Assembly (NCBI RefSeq): GCF_017356015.1
Contig: NZ_JAFIQV010000008.1
Span: forward strand, 1-64,000
Direction: 5' to 3'
Length of the DNA stretch: 64,000 nt
From: Azospirillum sp. SYSU D00513
GTDB taxonomy: Bacteria; Pseudomonadota; Alphaproteobacteria; Azospirillales; Azospirillaceae
This document shows, one piece after another, positions 32,225-41,698 of the stretch. Every line of letters begins with the position of its first letter. The first letter of the stretch is position 1. The position numbers and the translations under genes are program-made. The notes below the pieces were generated by a model. That model saw only the letters and a program-made list of their open reading frames with translations, did no database searches and had not been told where the DNA came from.

Positions 32225-33007
32225 TCAGCCGGCAAGCGCCTTCAGCGCCTCGGCGTGGAGCGCCGGGCCGCCGGCGGCAACCACGCGGCCGTTCGAATCG
32301 GCGTCGAGCGGGCGGCCCTGCCAGTCGGTCATCAGCCCGCCGGCCCCGGTCACCACCGGTACCAGCGCCGCGAAGTCGTACAGCTTCAGCCCCGATTCGA
32401 TGACGAGGTCGTAGAATCCCGCCGCCAGCAGCCCGTAGCTGTAGCAGTCGCCGCCATAGACGGTGACCTTGGCCGCCGCGTCCACCCGCCGGAAGGCGGC
32501 GAGATCGCCGCCGGGAAACAGGTCGGGGGAGGTGGTGCCGAGCGTCGCCGCAGCCAGCCCGGCGGGACAGGGGCGAACCGACGCCGGTGCGCCGTTGAAG
32601 GTCGTCCGGCGGCCGGCGGCGCCGACCCAGCGGTCGCCGGTGACCGGCTGGTCGATGACTCCGAGCACCGGCCGGCCATGGCGCAGCAGGGCGACCAGCG
32701 TGCCGAAGATCGGGCGTCCGGTGATGAAGGATTTGGTGCCGTCGATGGGGTCGATGACCCAGACCCATTCGGCGTCGAGGTTCCTGGTCCCGAACTCTTC
32801 ACCGTAGATGCCGTCGTCCGGCCGCTCCGCCTCGATGATCGCGCGGATGGCGCGTTCGGCCTCGCGGTCGGCGATGGTGACGGGGGACTGGTCGGCCTTG
32901 TCGTCCACGGCGACGGGCGTGCGGAAATACTGGCGAATCACGCTGCCGCTGGATTCGACCATGCGCAGGGCAAGCTGCACGAACTGGTCGGGACAGGACT
33001 CGGTCAT
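32225..33007 (-). CDS. hisN: histidinol-phosphatase, inositol-monophosphatase type
   Basis: A 260-residue Mg-dependent phosphatase of the IMPase superfamily. The metal-binding motifs are GEEFG near residue 70 and DPIDGTKSFITG near residue 90, with DFAALVPVVTGAGG near residue 215. The N-terminus and the GTLVALLRHGRPVLGVID stretch resemble the HisN histidinol-phosphatases that replace HisB-type phosphatases in many alphaproteobacteria. Inositol-1-phosphate or another sugar phosphate remains possible as substrate. It is divergent from nudC, with 141 bp between. Confidence 0.82.
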   Translation of the reverse strand: MTESCPDQFVQLALRMVESSGSVIRQYFRTPVAVDDKADQSPVTIADREAERAIRAIIEAERPDDGIYGEEFGTRNLDAEWVWVIDPIDGTKSFITGRPIFGTLVALLRHGRPVLGVIDQPVTGDRWVGAAGRRTTFNGAPASVRPCPAGLAAATLGTTSPDLFPGGDLAAFRRVDAAAKVTVYGGDCYSYGLLAAGFYDLVIESGLKLYDFAALVPVVTGAGGLMTDWQGRPLDADSNGRVVAAGGPALHAEALKALAG

Positions 33008-33148
33008 CACGGCACCGCTCGGTTGTGGATGGGGCTCGGGGGAAGGGTGGCGCATCCTAATCGCCGTCGCGGCCCCCGCAAACAAGGAAAGGCAGTCCCC
33101 AGCGCCATCCTCTTTCCGCGGCGGCATGGCTGTGGCAGCCTCTCTCCC

Positions 33149-34081
33149 ATGACCCAGCGACTGAACAAATACGCGGGCGGCCCGATCGATCGCGCCGCCC
33201 ACCGCCGCAAGGACCCGGATTGGCTGGCCGACGCGCAGGCCTCGCCACGGGCGCGCGCGCTGGTCGTCTCCGGCGGGCGCAGCCTCGTCGGCGGCCCAGC
33301 GGAAGCGCCGCGCGCCGTCTTCCTGCCGCTGCCGGTCGGTTTCGAGACAGCGCCCGTCTTCCTCGGGCTGGCCGACGGCGCGCCGCTTTTCGCGCTGGAC
33401 CTGTCGGCGGATCTCAAGGGGCTGGAGGCGCCGGAGGAGCATCCGGCACTGGCGGGCCACGGGCGCTTCGAGGATCTGCGGGCCGTCGGCCCGCTGATGC
33501 CGGATGGCGAGGCGTCGCTCTGCGCCTACGCCCGCGGCATCACCTGGTGGAACGCGCGCCATCATTTCTGCGGCGTCTGCGGCGCCCCCGCCGAAGGGGG
33601 CGAGGGCGGCCATGTCCGGCTCTGCACCAACCCGGACTGCGGCACGCACCATTTCCCGCGCACCGACCCCGCCGTGATCATGCTGGTCCATGACGGGGCC
33701 GACCGCGTGGTGCTCGGCCGGAACGCGCGCTTCCCGCCCGGCATGCATTCCGTGCTGGCCGGCTTCGTGGAGACAGGCGAGGCCTTGGAGGAGGCGGTCG
33801 CGCGCGAGGTGATGGAGGAGGTCGGCCTTCCGGTGACGGACGTCCAGTATCACTCCTCCCAGCCCTGGCCCTTCCCGGCTTCCATCATGCTGGGCTTCTC
33901 GGCGCGGGCGGTCAGCCTGGACATCCGGGTGGACGAGAACGAGCTGGAATCGGCGCGCTGGTTCACGCGCGATTTCCTGCGCGACGTCACCAGCCGCGGC
34001 ACGAACGGCGAGGAGTTCCGCCTGCCGCGCCAGGACTCCATCGCGCGGCGCCTGCTGGACGAGTGGATCGCGGAGGAATAA
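33149..34081 (+). CDS. nudC: NAD+ diphosphatase / NADH pyrophosphatase
   Basis: Hydrolyses NAD(H), and in E. coli also removes NAD caps from RNA. The 310-residue product has the middle zinc ribbon FCGVCGAP and LCTNPDC, then the Nudix box GFVETGEALEEAVAREVMEE and the NudC-specific motif SQPWPFPAS about 20 residues after it. The start at 33149 gives MTQRLNKYAGGPIDR. It ends six bases before the convergent DUF29 gene. Confidence 0.95.
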   Translation: MTQRLNKYAGGPIDRAAHRRKDPDWLADAQASPRARALVVSGGRSLVGGPAEAPRAVFLPLPVGFETAPVFLGLADGAPLFALDLSADLKGLEAPEEHPALAGHGRFEDLRAVGPLMPDGEASLCAYARGITWWNARHHFCGVCGAPAEGGEGGHVRLCTNPDCGTHHFPRTDPAVIMLVHDGADRVVLGRNARFPPGMHSVLAGFVETGEALEEAVAREVMEEVGLPVTDVQYHSSQPWPFPASIMLGFSARAVSLDIRVDENELESARWFTRDFLRDVTSRGTNGEEFRLPRQDSIARRLLDEWIAEE

Positions 34082-34087
34082 GGGGCG

Positions 34088-34600
34088 TCAGCCGAGGTCG
34101 GGGTGCGGGCCTTCGCCGGGCCAGAAATCCCGGTCGAGCGCCCGCGCGCCGTAGGGATTGGCGTGCGGGAATTTGGCGGCGGGCAGGCCGGTTTCCAGAA
34201 TGGCCTGCCGCCGGGCGCGGTCGTAGAATGTCGCCTCCCCGGCCAAGCTCTCAAGCACAGGACGCAGGCTCGGGCTTTCCTCGACCAGATCCTCGATGCG
34301 CGCGCGCTGTTCCGCGATGGTGCCGAGCCAGCTTCCCATGCGCAGGCCGGACTGGAACTCGTATTTCAGGAGATGGGCGAGCAGCACTTCCAGGCGGCTG
34401 CGCAGATCCTGGCGCTGGCGCTTGCCCATGTCCTCCAGCTCTTCGGCGAGATTGCCGTGATCGACCTCCCCGATCCGGCCGGACCGGAGCAAAGCCGCCT
34501 GGCGGTCGATCCAAAGGGCGAAATCCGCCTCGTACAGCTCCCCGCGCGCCGTATCGGCGGTGGAGGAGCCGGCGACGGGGCGGGGCGCGATCTTCGTCAT
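34088..34600 (-). CDS. DUF29-family protein (170 aa)
   Basis: The N-terminal part ELYEADFALWIDRQAALLRS followed by DHGNLAEELEDMGKRQ is the usual DUF29 opening, and LAHLLKYEF and RARIEDLVEESPSLRP continue the family pattern. Helical, soluble, function unknown. It is the second DUF29 protein in this window; the two are clearly divergent in sequence, so this is not a recent duplication. It is convergent with nudC. Confidence 0.88.
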   Translation of the reverse strand: MTKIAPRPVAGSSTADTARGELYEADFALWIDRQAALLRSGRIGEVDHGNLAEELEDMGKRQRQDLRSRLEVLLAHLLKYEFQSGLRMGSWLGTIAEQRARIEDLVEESPSLRPVLESLAGEATFYDRARRQAILETGLPAAKFPHANPYGARALDRDFWPGEGPHPDLG

Positions 34601-34670
34601 GGGCTCAATATAGGCCCGTCAGCGGGCCGCGTCACCCGCGCCCGGAAGCCGTGACGGGCGGACAAGCGTC

Positions 34671-35537
34671 TCAGTCCTCGCCCTGCATCTGGCTTTCCTG
34701 GTGCCGGAAAGGGTTGGCGGGGTAGACGCCGAGGATCTTCACCTCGCGGGCGAAGAAGGACAGCTCCTCCAGCGCGAGCTGGAGGGAACGTTCGTCGGGG
34801 TGGCCCTCGACGTCCACGTAGAACTGGGCGGCCGTGAAGCGGCCGTTGATCATGTAGCTTTCCAGCTTCGTCATGTTGATGCCGTTGGTGGCGAAGCCGC
34901 CCAGCGCCTTGTAGAGGGCGGCGGGCACGCTGCGCACCCGGAAGACGAAGGTGGTCATGATGGTGCCGGAGCCGGCGGGCGGGATCTTCGGCTCGCGCGC
35001 CAGGATCAGGAAGCGGGTGGTGTTGTGCTGAGCGTCCTCGATGTCCGCCTTCAGGATGTCGAGCCCGTAGATCTCCGCGGCGAGCGAGGAGGCGATGGCG
35101 GCGTGCTGCGGGTCGTTCAGCTTGGCGATCTCGGCTGCGGCCCCGGCCGTGTCGGCGTGGGTGATGGCCTTCAACCCCAGCTCGCGCGTGGTGTTCTGGC
35201 ACTGGGACAGCGCCTGGATGTGGCTGCGCACCGTCTTCAGCCCGGCGAGCGTCGCCCCCTTCGGCGCGAGGAGCTGATGGCGGACCCGGTGGAAATGCTC
35301 GCCGATGATGTGCAGCCCGCCTTCCGGCAGGAGATAGTGGTTGTCCGCGACGCGCCCGGCCAGCGAGTTCTCCACCGGGATCATGGCGAGTGCCGCCCGC
35401 CCGTCGCGCACGGCGGCGAAGGCGTCGTCGAACGTCGCGCAGGGCAGGGTGGTCATGTCCGGGAAGACCGTCCGGCAGGACAGGTCGGAATAGGCCCCGT
35501 GGAAGCCCTGGAAGGCGATGACGTTCGAGTTCGGCAT
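34671..35537 (-). CDS. pheA: prephenate dehydratase
   Basis: Converts prephenate to phenylpyruvate, the last specific step before phenylalanine. The 288-residue monofunctional enzyme has no chorismate mutase domain. The catalytic region includes VENSLAGRVADNHYLL near residue 55 and the TTRFLIL motif near residue 175. An ACT domain follows (TTFVFRVRSVPAALYKALGG, then NMTKLESYM), the phenylalanine feedback site. The start at 35537 gives MPNSNVIAFQGFHGAYSD. kdsB lies 28 bases upstream on the same strand, so the two are probably one operon. Confidence 0.95.
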   Translation of the reverse strand: MPNSNVIAFQGFHGAYSDLSCRTVFPDMTTLPCATFDDAFAAVRDGRAALAMIPVENSLAGRVADNHYLLPEGGLHIIGEHFHRVRHQLLAPKGATLAGLKTVRSHIQALSQCQNTTRELGLKAITHADTAGAAAEIAKLNDPQHAAIASSLAAEIYGLDILKADIEDAQHNTTRFLILAREPKIPPAGSGTIMTTFVFRVRSVPAALYKALGGFATNGINMTKLESYMINGRFTAAQFYVDVEGHPDERSLQLALEELSFFAREVKILGVYPANPFRHQESQMQGED

Positions 35538-35565
35538 GGGGAAGGGTCTTTTGAAAAAGAGTGTC

Positions 35566-36363
35566 TCAGGCGCGGCCGGCGAGGATCGCGCGGGCGCGCT
35601 CCAGGTCGGCGGGAGTATCGACACCCAGCGGAACCGCGTCAACGACGGCCGCGTCGATCCGCATGCCGGCGGCGAGCGCGCGCAGCTGCTCCAGCCGCTC
35701 GCGTTGCTCCAGCACCGAGGGCGGCAGCCCGACGAAGCGCTCCAGCGCGGCGCGGCGATAGGCGTAGAGGCCGATGTGGTGATAGAGCGGCCCCTCGCCG
35801 GTGGGGGCGGTGGCGCGGGTGAAATAGAGCGCGCGGCCCACCCGGTCGCCCGGCGCCAGCTCCAGCACCGCCTTCACCACGTTGGGGTCGGTGCGCTCCT
35901 CCTCCCGCGCGATCGGCACGGCCAGCGTCGCGATGTCCACGGCCGCCTGGGCCAGGGGGGAGAAGGCGGCGCGCACCGTCTCCGTCTCCACCGTTGGCAG
36001 GTCGCCCTGCACGTTGACGACGGCGTCGTGCCGCCCGTCCGGGTCGATCAGCCGCAACGCTTCGAAGATGCGGTCGGAGCCCGAGGGATGGTCGGGCCTC
36101 GTCAGCACGGCGCGCCCGCCGGCGGCTTCCACGGCCGCCACGATCTCCGGCTCGGCGGCGGCCACCAGCACCGGGCCGATGCCCGCCTCCATGGCGCGGC
36201 GCCAGCACTGGACGATCATCGGCGCGCCCGCGATGTCGGCGAGCGGCTTGCCCGGCAGGCGGGTCGAGGCCATGCGGGCGGGAATGATGACGATTGGATT
36301 GCTTGGGGGATTGGCCGGAGTGCCGGCCGGGGTGCCGTTCGGAGCACGGGTCGCGGAAGCCAT
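35566..36363 (-). CDS. kdsB: CMP-KDO synthetase
   Basis: 3-deoxy-manno-octulosonate cytidylyltransferase, activating KDO with CTP for lipid A-core synthesis. The nucleotide-binding N-terminus [30 protein letters not shown] and VNVQGDLP are diagnostic. The 265-residue product has an extra 20-residue proline- and alanine-rich N-terminus compared with E. coli KdsB, so a later start is possible, although ATG at 36363 is the first sensible one. It precedes pheA. Together with hldE at 52 kb it shows a complete inner-core LPS sugar supply. Confidence 0.94.
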   Translation of the reverse strand: MASATRAPNGTPAGTPANPPSNPIVIIPARMASTRLPGKPLADIAGAPMIVQCWRRAMEAGIGPVLVAAAEPEIVAAVEAAGGRAVLTRPDHPSGSDRIFEALRLIDPDGRHDAVVNVQGDLPTVETETVRAAFSPLAQAAVDIATLAVPIAREEERTDPNVVKAVLELAPGDRVGRALYFTRATAPTGEGPLYHHIGLYAYRRAALERFVGLPPSVLEQRERLEQLRALAAGMRIDAAVVDAVPLGVDTPADLERARAILAGRA

Positions 36364-36598
36364 GGCGCGGTCGCCCTGAATTGTGTGGCGGGAGGGGCAA
36401 AAGGTCGCGGGCGGTGAACCACGGATCCCTCTTCCCGTCAAGGTTCGGAAAGGCTACATAGGGCGCGCGCGGTCGGAATCGGCCGGCAGGAGGCCGGGCC
36501 GGTGACAACCTGTTTTCCAAGCGCTATGGTGCCGCCAAACGCCTTAACACCGGCCAGTCAGCCTCTGGCTTAAAGTCACGGAAGGGATTTGAGACGCG

Positions 36599-37138
36599 AT
36601 GAGCATGGAGTGGAACAAGGCATTCGGCGCCGTGCTGCTGGCGGGTTTGATCGCCATGATGTGCGGTTTCGTCGCCGAACTGCTGGTGCACGCGGAGACG
36701 CCGGAAAAGAACGCCTACGCGGTTCCGATCCCCGAGGGCATGAGCCAGACCGCCGCCGCCGGTGACGCCCCGGCCGGCCCGGCCCCGATCGAGCCGCTGC
36801 TCGCCAGCGCCGACCCGGCCGCCGGCCAGAACGTGGCGAAGGCCTGCGCCTCCTGCCACAGCTTCGAAAAGGGCGCCGCCAACAAGGTCGGCCCGAACCT
36901 TTACGGCGTCGTCGGCTCCAAGCATGGCCACGTGGAAGGCTTCGCCTATTCCGACGCCATCAAGGGCAAGGAAGGCAACTGGGATTACGCCGGCCTGAAC
37001 GAGTTCCTGTACAACCCCAAGGCCTACGCGCCGGGCACCAAGATGACCTACGCCGGCCTGAAGAAGGACCAGGACCGCGCGAACCTCATCGCCTACCTGC
37101 GCAGCCTGAGCGACAGCCCGGTCCCGCTGCCGCAGTGA
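36599..37138 (+). CDS. membrane-anchored cytochrome c
   Basis: A 179-residue class I cytochrome c. A single N-terminal hydrophobic helix (about residues 8-28) anchors it, followed by a proline- and alanine-rich linker. The haem-binding CASCH is near residue 84, and the axial methionine lies in PGTKMTYAG near residue 147. It resembles the alphaproteobacterial CycM/c552 group that carries electrons between bc1 complex and oxidases. The gene is divergent from kdsB and ends in a strong bidirectional terminator. Confidence 0.93.
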   Translation: MSMEWNKAFGAVLLAGLIAMMCGFVAELLVHAETPEKNAYAVPIPEGMSQTAAAGDAPAGPAPIEPLLASADPAAGQNVAKACASCHSFEKGAANKVGPNLYGVVGSKHGHVEGFAYSDAIKGKEGNWDYAGLNEFLYNPKAYAPGTKMTYAGLKKDQDRANLIAYLRSLSDSPVPLPQ

Positions 37139-37169
37139 GCGGGGCGGCGCACAAGGGCTCCGGACATGA

Positions 37170-37197
37170 AAACGGCCGCCGAAAGGCGGCCGTTTTT
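37170..37197. terminator. bidirectional Rho-independent terminator
   Basis: AAACGGCCGCC-GAAA-GGCGGCCGTTT with a following TTTTT forms an 11-bp stem with a stable GAAA tetraloop and a T-run. The A-run on the other side makes it usable from both directions. It lies between the convergent cytochrome c and recR genes. Confidence 0.9.
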
Positions 37198-37231
37198 CGT
37201 TTGGGCTTTTTTCAAAGCGTGAAAAAGCCGG

Positions 37232-37825
37232 TCAGAGCGGGCGTCGGGCCTTCATCGCGGCCATCAGCGTGCCATCGTCCAGATAGTCCAGCTCGCCGCC
37301 GACCGGCACGCCGTGCGCCAGGCGCGAGATGGAGACCTCCGCCCCGGCCAGCCGGTCGGTCACGACATGGGCGGTGGTCTGCCCGTCCACCGTGGCGTTC
37401 AGCGCCAGGATGATCTCCTTGACCTCGGCGCTCTTGGCGCGCTCCACCAGCGACGGGATGTTGAGGTCGTCCGGCCCGACGCCCTGCAAGGCCGACAGCG
37501 TCCCGCCCAGCACATGGTAGGTGCCGCGGAAGGCGCGCGAGCGCTCCAACGCCCAGAGGTCGCCGGCATCCTCCACCACGCAGATGGTCGAGCGGTCGCG
37601 CGTCGGGTCGGCGCAGACGCTGCACGGGTTCCGGCTGTCCAGGTTGCCGCAGACCGAGCAGTTGCGGATCGATTCGCCGGCCAGCGCCATCGCCTCCGAC
37701 AGGGGCACCAGCAGGCTGTCCCGCCGCTTCATCAGATGCAGCGCCGCCCGCCGCGCCGACCGCGGCCCCAGCCCCGGCAGCTTGGACAGGAGCTGAATCA
37801 GCCGCTCGATTTCTTGTCCGATCAT
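37232..37825 (-). CDS. recR: recombination protein RecR
   Basis: DNA-binding protein of the RecFOR pathway that loads RecA at gaps. The 197-residue product has the N-terminal helix-hairpin-helix [19 protein letters not shown], the zinc finger [16 protein letters not shown], and the Toprim domain beginning [14 protein letters not shown]. It is the last gene of the common dnaX-ybaB-recR order. Here 457 bases with a palindromic repeat separate it from ybaB, so it may have its own promoter. Confidence 0.96.
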   Translation of the reverse strand: MIGQEIERLIQLLSKLPGLGPRSARRAALHLMKRRDSLLVPLSEAMALAGESIRNCSVCGNLDSRNPCSVCADPTRDRSTICVVEDAGDLWALERSRAFRGTYHVLGGTLSALQGVGPDDLNIPSLVERAKSAEVKEIILALNATVDGQTTAHVVTDRLAGAEVSISRLAHGVPVGGELDYLDDGTLMAAMKARRPL

Positions 37826-38066
37826 GAGGTCTTCTTACCGGGAAGCGATGATAGGGCGAGCGCGGGCCGGCAAGCGTTCGAGCACGCGCGTCGCGGGGGG
37901 CGGGGACACCTGGGTGAAGCCGCCGCCGTCTACGCGCGTTTATATATATGTCTTTCGAGGGTAAATTCAAAGGCGGTGGGGCCGCGCTTTTGCTCCCTCT
38001 GGTCAGAGGGGCAGCAGCGGCCGCATAGGCTGCTCTACAGTAGACAGCCAAAAAAACTGCTTTCCC

Positions 38067-38216
38067 GTCATCCTCGCGAAAGCGGGGATCGAGAAGGCTG
38101 CGGGTCGAACGCTGTGGAAGAGTGTTCTGGACCCCCGCGTCAGCGCAAACTTCGTTTGCGCTGACGCGGCAGGCGAATGCCCGTGGCATTCGCCGAGAGC
38201 GTTTCGCGGGGGTGAC
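38067..38216. repeat. palindromic intergenic repeat, copy 2, interrupted
   Basis: Same large inverted repeat as copy 1. The left arm (GTCATCCTCGCGAAAGCGGG) is intact apart from point changes. The right arm is split between ACCCCCGC and TTTCGCGGGGGTGAC by 63 extra bases. Without these it would be 87 bp, like the other copies. It lies between recR and ybaB. Confidence 0.85.
38139..38201. mobile_element. 63-bp two-hairpin insertion inside repeat copy 2
   Basis: Comparison with copy 1 defines the insert exactly. It consists of hairpin A (38139-38165), GTCAGCGCAAAC and GTTTGCGCTGAC around TTC, and hairpin B (38172-38194), GGCGAATGCC and GGCATTCGCC around CGT. The paired hairpins resemble a REP/BIME-type non-autonomous unit. 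No clear target duplication beyond one or two bases is visible. Confidence 0.6.
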
Positions 38217-38282
38217 GGTTAAGTGCCTGTATATGCTCAACTGCTGTGTCGCAATGTATGCGACGCAGCAGCCGAAGACCGA

Positions 38283-38606
38283 TCAGAACGGCAGCTTGAT
38301 GCCCGGCGGCAGCTTCAGGCCGCCCATCAGCTTGGAGGTCTCCTCGGCCACCTGCTGCTCGACCTTGTTCTTGGCATCGTTGAAGGCGGCGACGATGAGG
38401 TCTTCCAGGACCTCGATGTCCTCGGGGTCGACCACGCCCTTGTCGAGCTTGATCTTCTTCATCTCGCTCTTGCCGTTCACCGTCACGGTGACCATGCCGG
38501 CGCCGGACTGGCCCGTCACCTCGATGTCGCCCAGCCGAGACTGCATCTCCTGCATCTTGGCCTGCATCTGCTGGGCCTGCTTCATCATCTCGCCGAGGTT
38601 CTTCAT
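38283..38606 (-). CDS. YbaB/EbfC nucleoid-associated protein
   Basis: A 107-residue DNA-binding protein. The N-terminal helix MKNLGEMMKQAQQMQAKMQE and the GKSEMKKIKLDKGVVDPED strand-helix region are diagnostic of the YbaB/EbfC family. They act as dimers that bind and bridge DNA. It starts three bases after the dnaX stop, so it is co-transcribed with dnaX, the standard arrangement. Confidence 0.95.
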   Translation of the reverse strand: MKNLGEMMKQAQQMQAKMQEMQSRLGDIEVTGQSGAGMVTVTVNGKSEMKKIKLDKGVVDPEDIEVLEDLIVAAFNDAKNKVEQQVAEETSKLMGGLKLPPGIKLPF

Positions 38607-38609
38607 GGG

Positions 38610-40499
38610 TCAGTAATCTCCTTCATCGTCGAGGGGGTAATAAACCCCGTCTTCCTGCTGAATCATAAGGTCGGGGCTCTCCCCGTCATCCGCAACCATC
38701 GGATCGTCCTCGACCGTCGCCGCGATGTCGCGGATCTCCGAAATCCTGGCGCCGGGGAAGGCGGAGAGCACGGCGCGGACCACCGGGTTGGATTCCACCT
38801 CCTCCCGCGCCTGCCGCTCGGCGATCCTCTCCTGCTCCAGCAGGGTCGGCTGGCCGGGCGAGTCGGACACCACCACGACCCAGCGCTGGCCGGTCCATTC
38901 CGTCAGGAGCTGACCGACGCGGTTGGTCAGGTTGGGCGGGGCGGAGGGTTCCAGCCGCAACTCCAGCCGTCCAGGTTCCATCCGCACGAAATGGGCGCTG
39001 CTCTGGAGATGGCCGAAGATCATGCCCTCGCGCTGGTCGGCGAAGACCTGCACCAGCGACCGGAAGTCGCGGGGCATCGGCACGAGCGCTTCGGCAGTGG
39101 CCAGGGCGGCGGCCGGTGCCGCGGCCTGCGCGACGGCGGGCTGGGGGGCGGGCTGGGGGCCGGATTGCGCGGCGGGCGCCTCGACCGGGCGGGCCACGGC
39201 GCGCACGCCGCCGCCGGCCATCGCCACCGGCCCGCCGCCAGGACCGCGCGGCGCGGCCCCGCCATTCCCGGCCCCGCCGCCGGAGCCGGCGTTCTGGAAC
39301 TGGCGGATCAGCTCGCCCGGTGTCGGCATGTCGGCGGTGTAGGACAGCCGCACGATGACCATTTCCAGCGCCTGCTGCGGCACCGGGGCCGCCTGCACCT
39401 CGCCCAACCCCTTCAGCAACAGCTGCCAGCCCCGCGTCAGCGCCGGCATGCCGAGACGGCCGGTCAGCGCGCCGACGAGGCTGCGCTCGGCTTCGGGCAG
39501 GGTGGGATCGTTGGCGGTGTCCGGCACGACCTTGAGGCGGGTCAGGCTGTGGACGAGGTCCAGCAGGTCCTGGAGGATCACGACGGGGTCGGCGCCGACG
39601 CGGTGCAGGTCGGACAGGATGTCCAGCGCCTCGGCCGGCTTGCCGCCGATGGCCGCCTCGAACAGGTCGATGACGCGCGAGCGGTCGGCGAGACCCAGCA
39701 TGTCGCGCACCTGCTGCGCACTGACCGTTCCGCCGCCGAGCGCGATGGCTTGGTCGAGCAGCGACAGCCCGTCGCGCACCGACCCGTCGGCGGCCCGCGC
39801 GATCAGCGCCGCCGCGTCCGGTTCGATCTCGGCGCCCTCCTGCCGGGTGACGCGGGTGAAATGCTCCTTCAGCACCTGGGCGTCCACGCGCCGCAGGTCG
39901 AAGCGCTGGCAGCGCGATAGCACGGTCACGGGGACCTTGCGGATCTCGGTCGTCGCGAAGACGAACTTCACGTGGCTCGGCGGCTCCTCCAGCGTCTTCA
40001 GAAGCGCGTTGAACGCGTTCTTCGACAGCATGTGGACTTCGTCGATGATGTAGAGCTTGTAGCGCGCGCTGACGGGTGAGTAGCGGACGCCGTCGATGAT
40101 CTCGCGGATGTCGTCCACGCCGGTGTGGCTGGCGGCGTCCATCTCCATCACGTCGACGTGCCGGTCCTCGGCGATGGCGCGGCAGTTGTCGCAGACGCCG
40201 CAGGGTGTCACGGTCGGGCCGCCCTTGCCGTCCGGCCCGATGCAGTTCAGCGCGCGGGCGATGATGCGGGCGGTCGTGGTCTTGCCCACGCCGCGCACGC
40301 CCGTCAGCATGAAAGCCTGGGCGATGCGGCCGGAATTGATCGCGTTGGTCAGGGTGCGGACCAGCGCGTCCTGGCCGATCAGCTCGTCGAAGCTCTTCGG
40401 GCGGTACTTGCGCGCCAGGACCCGGTAGGCCAGACCGCCCTGGGGCGGGTTGGACGAACCGGCGGATGCGGAGATTTCGTCGATGGTGGTGTCGGTCAC
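38610..40499 (-). CDS. dnaX: DNA polymerase III subunits gamma/tau
   Basis: Clamp-loader ATPase of the replicative polymerase. The 629-residue product has Walker [13 protein letters not shown] near residue 70, the zinc-binding CGVCDNC near residue 105, and the sensor region [21 protein letters not shown] glycine- and alanine-rich linker (about residues 400-480) leads to a C-terminal tau domain. The start is GTG at 40499 ([14 protein letters not shown]). SRP RNA lies just upstream on the same strand, and ybaB follows. An internal frameshift site for gamma was not identified. Confidence 0.95.
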   Translation of the reverse strand: MTDTTIDEISASAGSSNPPQGGLAYRVLARKYRPKSFDELIGQDALVRTLTNAINSGRIAQAFMLTGVRGVGKTTTARIIARALNCIGPDGKGGPTVTPCGVCDNCRAIAEDRHVDVMEMDAASHTGVDDIREIIDGVRYSPVSARYKLYIIDEVHMLSKNAFNALLKTLEEPPSHVKFVFATTEIRKVPVTVLSRCQRFDLRRVDAQVLKEHFTRVTRQEGAEIEPDAAALIARAADGSVRDGLSLLDQAIALGGGTVSAQQVRDMLGLADRSRVIDLFEAAIGGKPAEALDILSDLHRVGADPVVILQDLLDLVHSLTRLKVVPDTANDPTLPEAERSLVGALTGRLGMPALTRGWQLLLKGLGEVQAAPVPQQALEMVIVRLSYTADMPTPGELIRQFQNAGSGGGAGNGGAAPRGPGGGPVAMAGGGVRAVARPVEAPAAQSGPQPAPQPAVAQAAAPAAALATAEALVPMPRDFRSLVQVFADQREGMIFGHLQSSAHFVRMEPGRLELRLEPSAPPNLTNRVGQLLTEWTGQRWVVVVSDSPGQPTLLEQERIAERQAREEVESNPVVRAVLSAFPGARISEIRDIAATVEDDPMVADDGESPDLMIQQEDGVYYPLDDEGDY

Positions 40500-40595
40500 G
40501 CGGCTGGCCTGAACGTCGGCTTCGGAACGGACCGCAACAATAGCGGCATGGCGCGGCGCTGTCGCCGCAACAATTCGCTTGATCTGTCGGAAGAG

Positions 40596-40695
40596 GGTGG
40601 GAGGCTGGACAAACGACCCGAGCCGAAACTCGTTGCGGCTGCTTCCTTCCGGACCTGACCGGGTTGGCGAGGGACCCGTCCGCCGCCAACCTCCC
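40596..40695 (-). ncRNA. ffs: signal recognition particle RNA (4.5S type)
   Basis: The minus strand carries the invariant SRP core GGTCAGGTCCGGAAGGAAGC at about 40639-40660. The RNA begins GGGAGGTTGG and ends CCAGCCTCCC, so the two ends pair to form the long helix. A length of about 100 nt is normal for the alphaproteobacterial small SRP RNA. It pairs with Ffh in cotranslational targeting to the membrane. Position directly upstream of dnaX is the common alphaproteobacterial location. Confidence 0.93.
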
Positions 40696-40699
40696 GGCG

Positions 40700-40730
40700 T
40701 CTATATCGGACAGCCGCGCGCCCGATGCAA
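40700..40730 (-). promoter_or_regulatory. promoter for SRP RNA
   Basis: On the minus strand TTGCAT (40725-40730) is followed by TATAGA (40700-40705), with a 19-base spacer. Transcription would begin near 40694, which agrees with the 5' end predicted from RNA pairing. Confidence 0.4.
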
Positions 40731-40732
40731 GG

Positions 40733-41152
40733 TTATTCGTACGCCTTCCGGCGTTCCGCAATCAGCCCGGCGACGCTGTCCATCAGGGTGGCCCGGTCCA
40801 CCGGCTTCGTCACCAGCCCGTCCATGCCGGCCTCGCGCTGTGCCGCGGTCTCGCTGGGATGGGTGCCGGCCGAGAGGCCGATGATGGGGGTGCCCGATTC
40901 CGGGCCGGGCAGGGCGCGGATCGCGCGGGTTGCCGCCAGCCCGTCCATCACCGGCATGTGCAGGTCCATCAGCACGAGGTCCACCCCGCCCCGGCGCACC
41001 GCCTCGACGGCCTGCTCCCCGTTCTCGACCGCGCTCACCGCGTAGCCACCGAGCGTCAGCAGATAGACGACCAGTTCCCGGTTGATCCGGATGTCCTCGG
41101 CCACCAGGACATGGGCGACCGGCGCGCCGGACGGCGAGGGAACGGATGACAT
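40733..41152 (-). CDS. single-domain response regulator (receiver)
   Basis: A 139-residue protein made of one receiver domain. The acidic pocket is LVAEDIRIN, the phosphorylated aspartate is in [13 protein letters not shown] near residue 72, the Thr/Ser position is LSAGTH and the lysine is VTKPVD. The [12 protein letters not shown] form is typical of receivers found in hybrid kinases and phosphorelays. There is no output domain and no kinase next to it. The start at 41152 gives [15 protein letters not shown]; the upstream extension to 41251 is unlikely. Confidence 0.9.
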   Translation of the reverse strand: MSSVPSPSGAPVAHVLVAEDIRINRELVVYLLTLGGYAVSAVENGEQAVEAVRRGGVDLVLMDLHMPVMDGLAATRAIRALPGPESGTPIIGLSAGTHPSETAAQREAGMDGLVTKPVDRATLMDSVAGLIAERRKAYE

Positions 41153-41438
41153 GCGGGGACGGTCCTGCCGAAGGAAACGCCTTCGAGCCGAAGACGTACG
41201 GATGCGGGGAGGATACCCCCCGCGTGCGTCCGGCTCAACATATCTGGGCATGGCTTGACGGGGCTGCCGGACCGGGGTTCATCCGGAAATAGTGCGGTTC
41301 CGCCGACAACCGCACCGACCGCAGCAGGCAAGCGCGCAGAAGAACGAATGATCGCTGCCGATGGTCGGGCTACCCTCGGGGCTACGGCCCGCACATATCC
41401 CCCAACGCGGCATTTGTTAGGGAACCAACAGCTTAACC

Positions 41439-41523
41439 GTCATCCCCGCGGACGCGGGGATCCAGGGTCCGCACGAACAGCACGCACTGGGGAGTTCTGG
41501 ATCCCCGCTTTCGCGGGGATGAC
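41439..41523. repeat. palindromic intergenic repeat, copy 3
   Basis: An 85-bp copy with arms GTCATCCCCGCGGACGCGGG...TCCAG and CTGGATCCCCGCTTTCGCGG...GATGAC. This is one of the best-preserved right arms. Flanking bases (AGCTTAACC before, GGAAAAGTGG after) are also loosely complementary, so the element may extend about 10 bp further each side. Confidence 0.85.
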
Positions 41524-41616
41524 GGAAAAGTGGTTTTTCATCAATAACTTGCGGCGGCGCAGAAGTTTGCAGGCCGTAGTCGTCGGGGTGGAGTGAGGGG
41601 AACTTTGAGTTCGGCA

Positions 41617-41674
41617 GATGCCGGACCGCGCACCCTTTCAGCTCCCTGAAGGGGAGAGGCTTCAGTCCGGCATC
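41617..41674 (-). terminator. structured 3' region after pgk
   Basis: GATGCCGGAC and GTCCGGCATC form a perfect 10-bp outer stem enclosing a 38-base region that has its own CTGAAG/CTTCAG stem. It lies 25 bases after the pgk stop on the minus strand. No T-run follows; it may act as a stabiliser or in Rho-dependent termination. Confidence 0.3.
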
Positions 41675-41698
41675 CTGGCGAGCGGCTGCTGCGCCGCT

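Larger units (their letters stand above)
37826..38282. other. 457-bp gap with palindromic repeat copy 2
   Basis: No credible gene is seen. The recR-proximal part contains an AT-rich stretch (TTTATATATATG near 37940) that could hold a recR promoter. The rest is taken by the palindromic repeat and its nested insertion. Confidence 0.5.
41153..41698. other. 546-bp gap with repeat copy 3 and pgk 3' structure
   Basis: No convincing gene. The gap holds palindromic repeat copy 3 and, nearer pgk, a hairpin-rich region. Short open frames here have no ribosome sites and read through the repeat arms. Confidence 0.5.
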
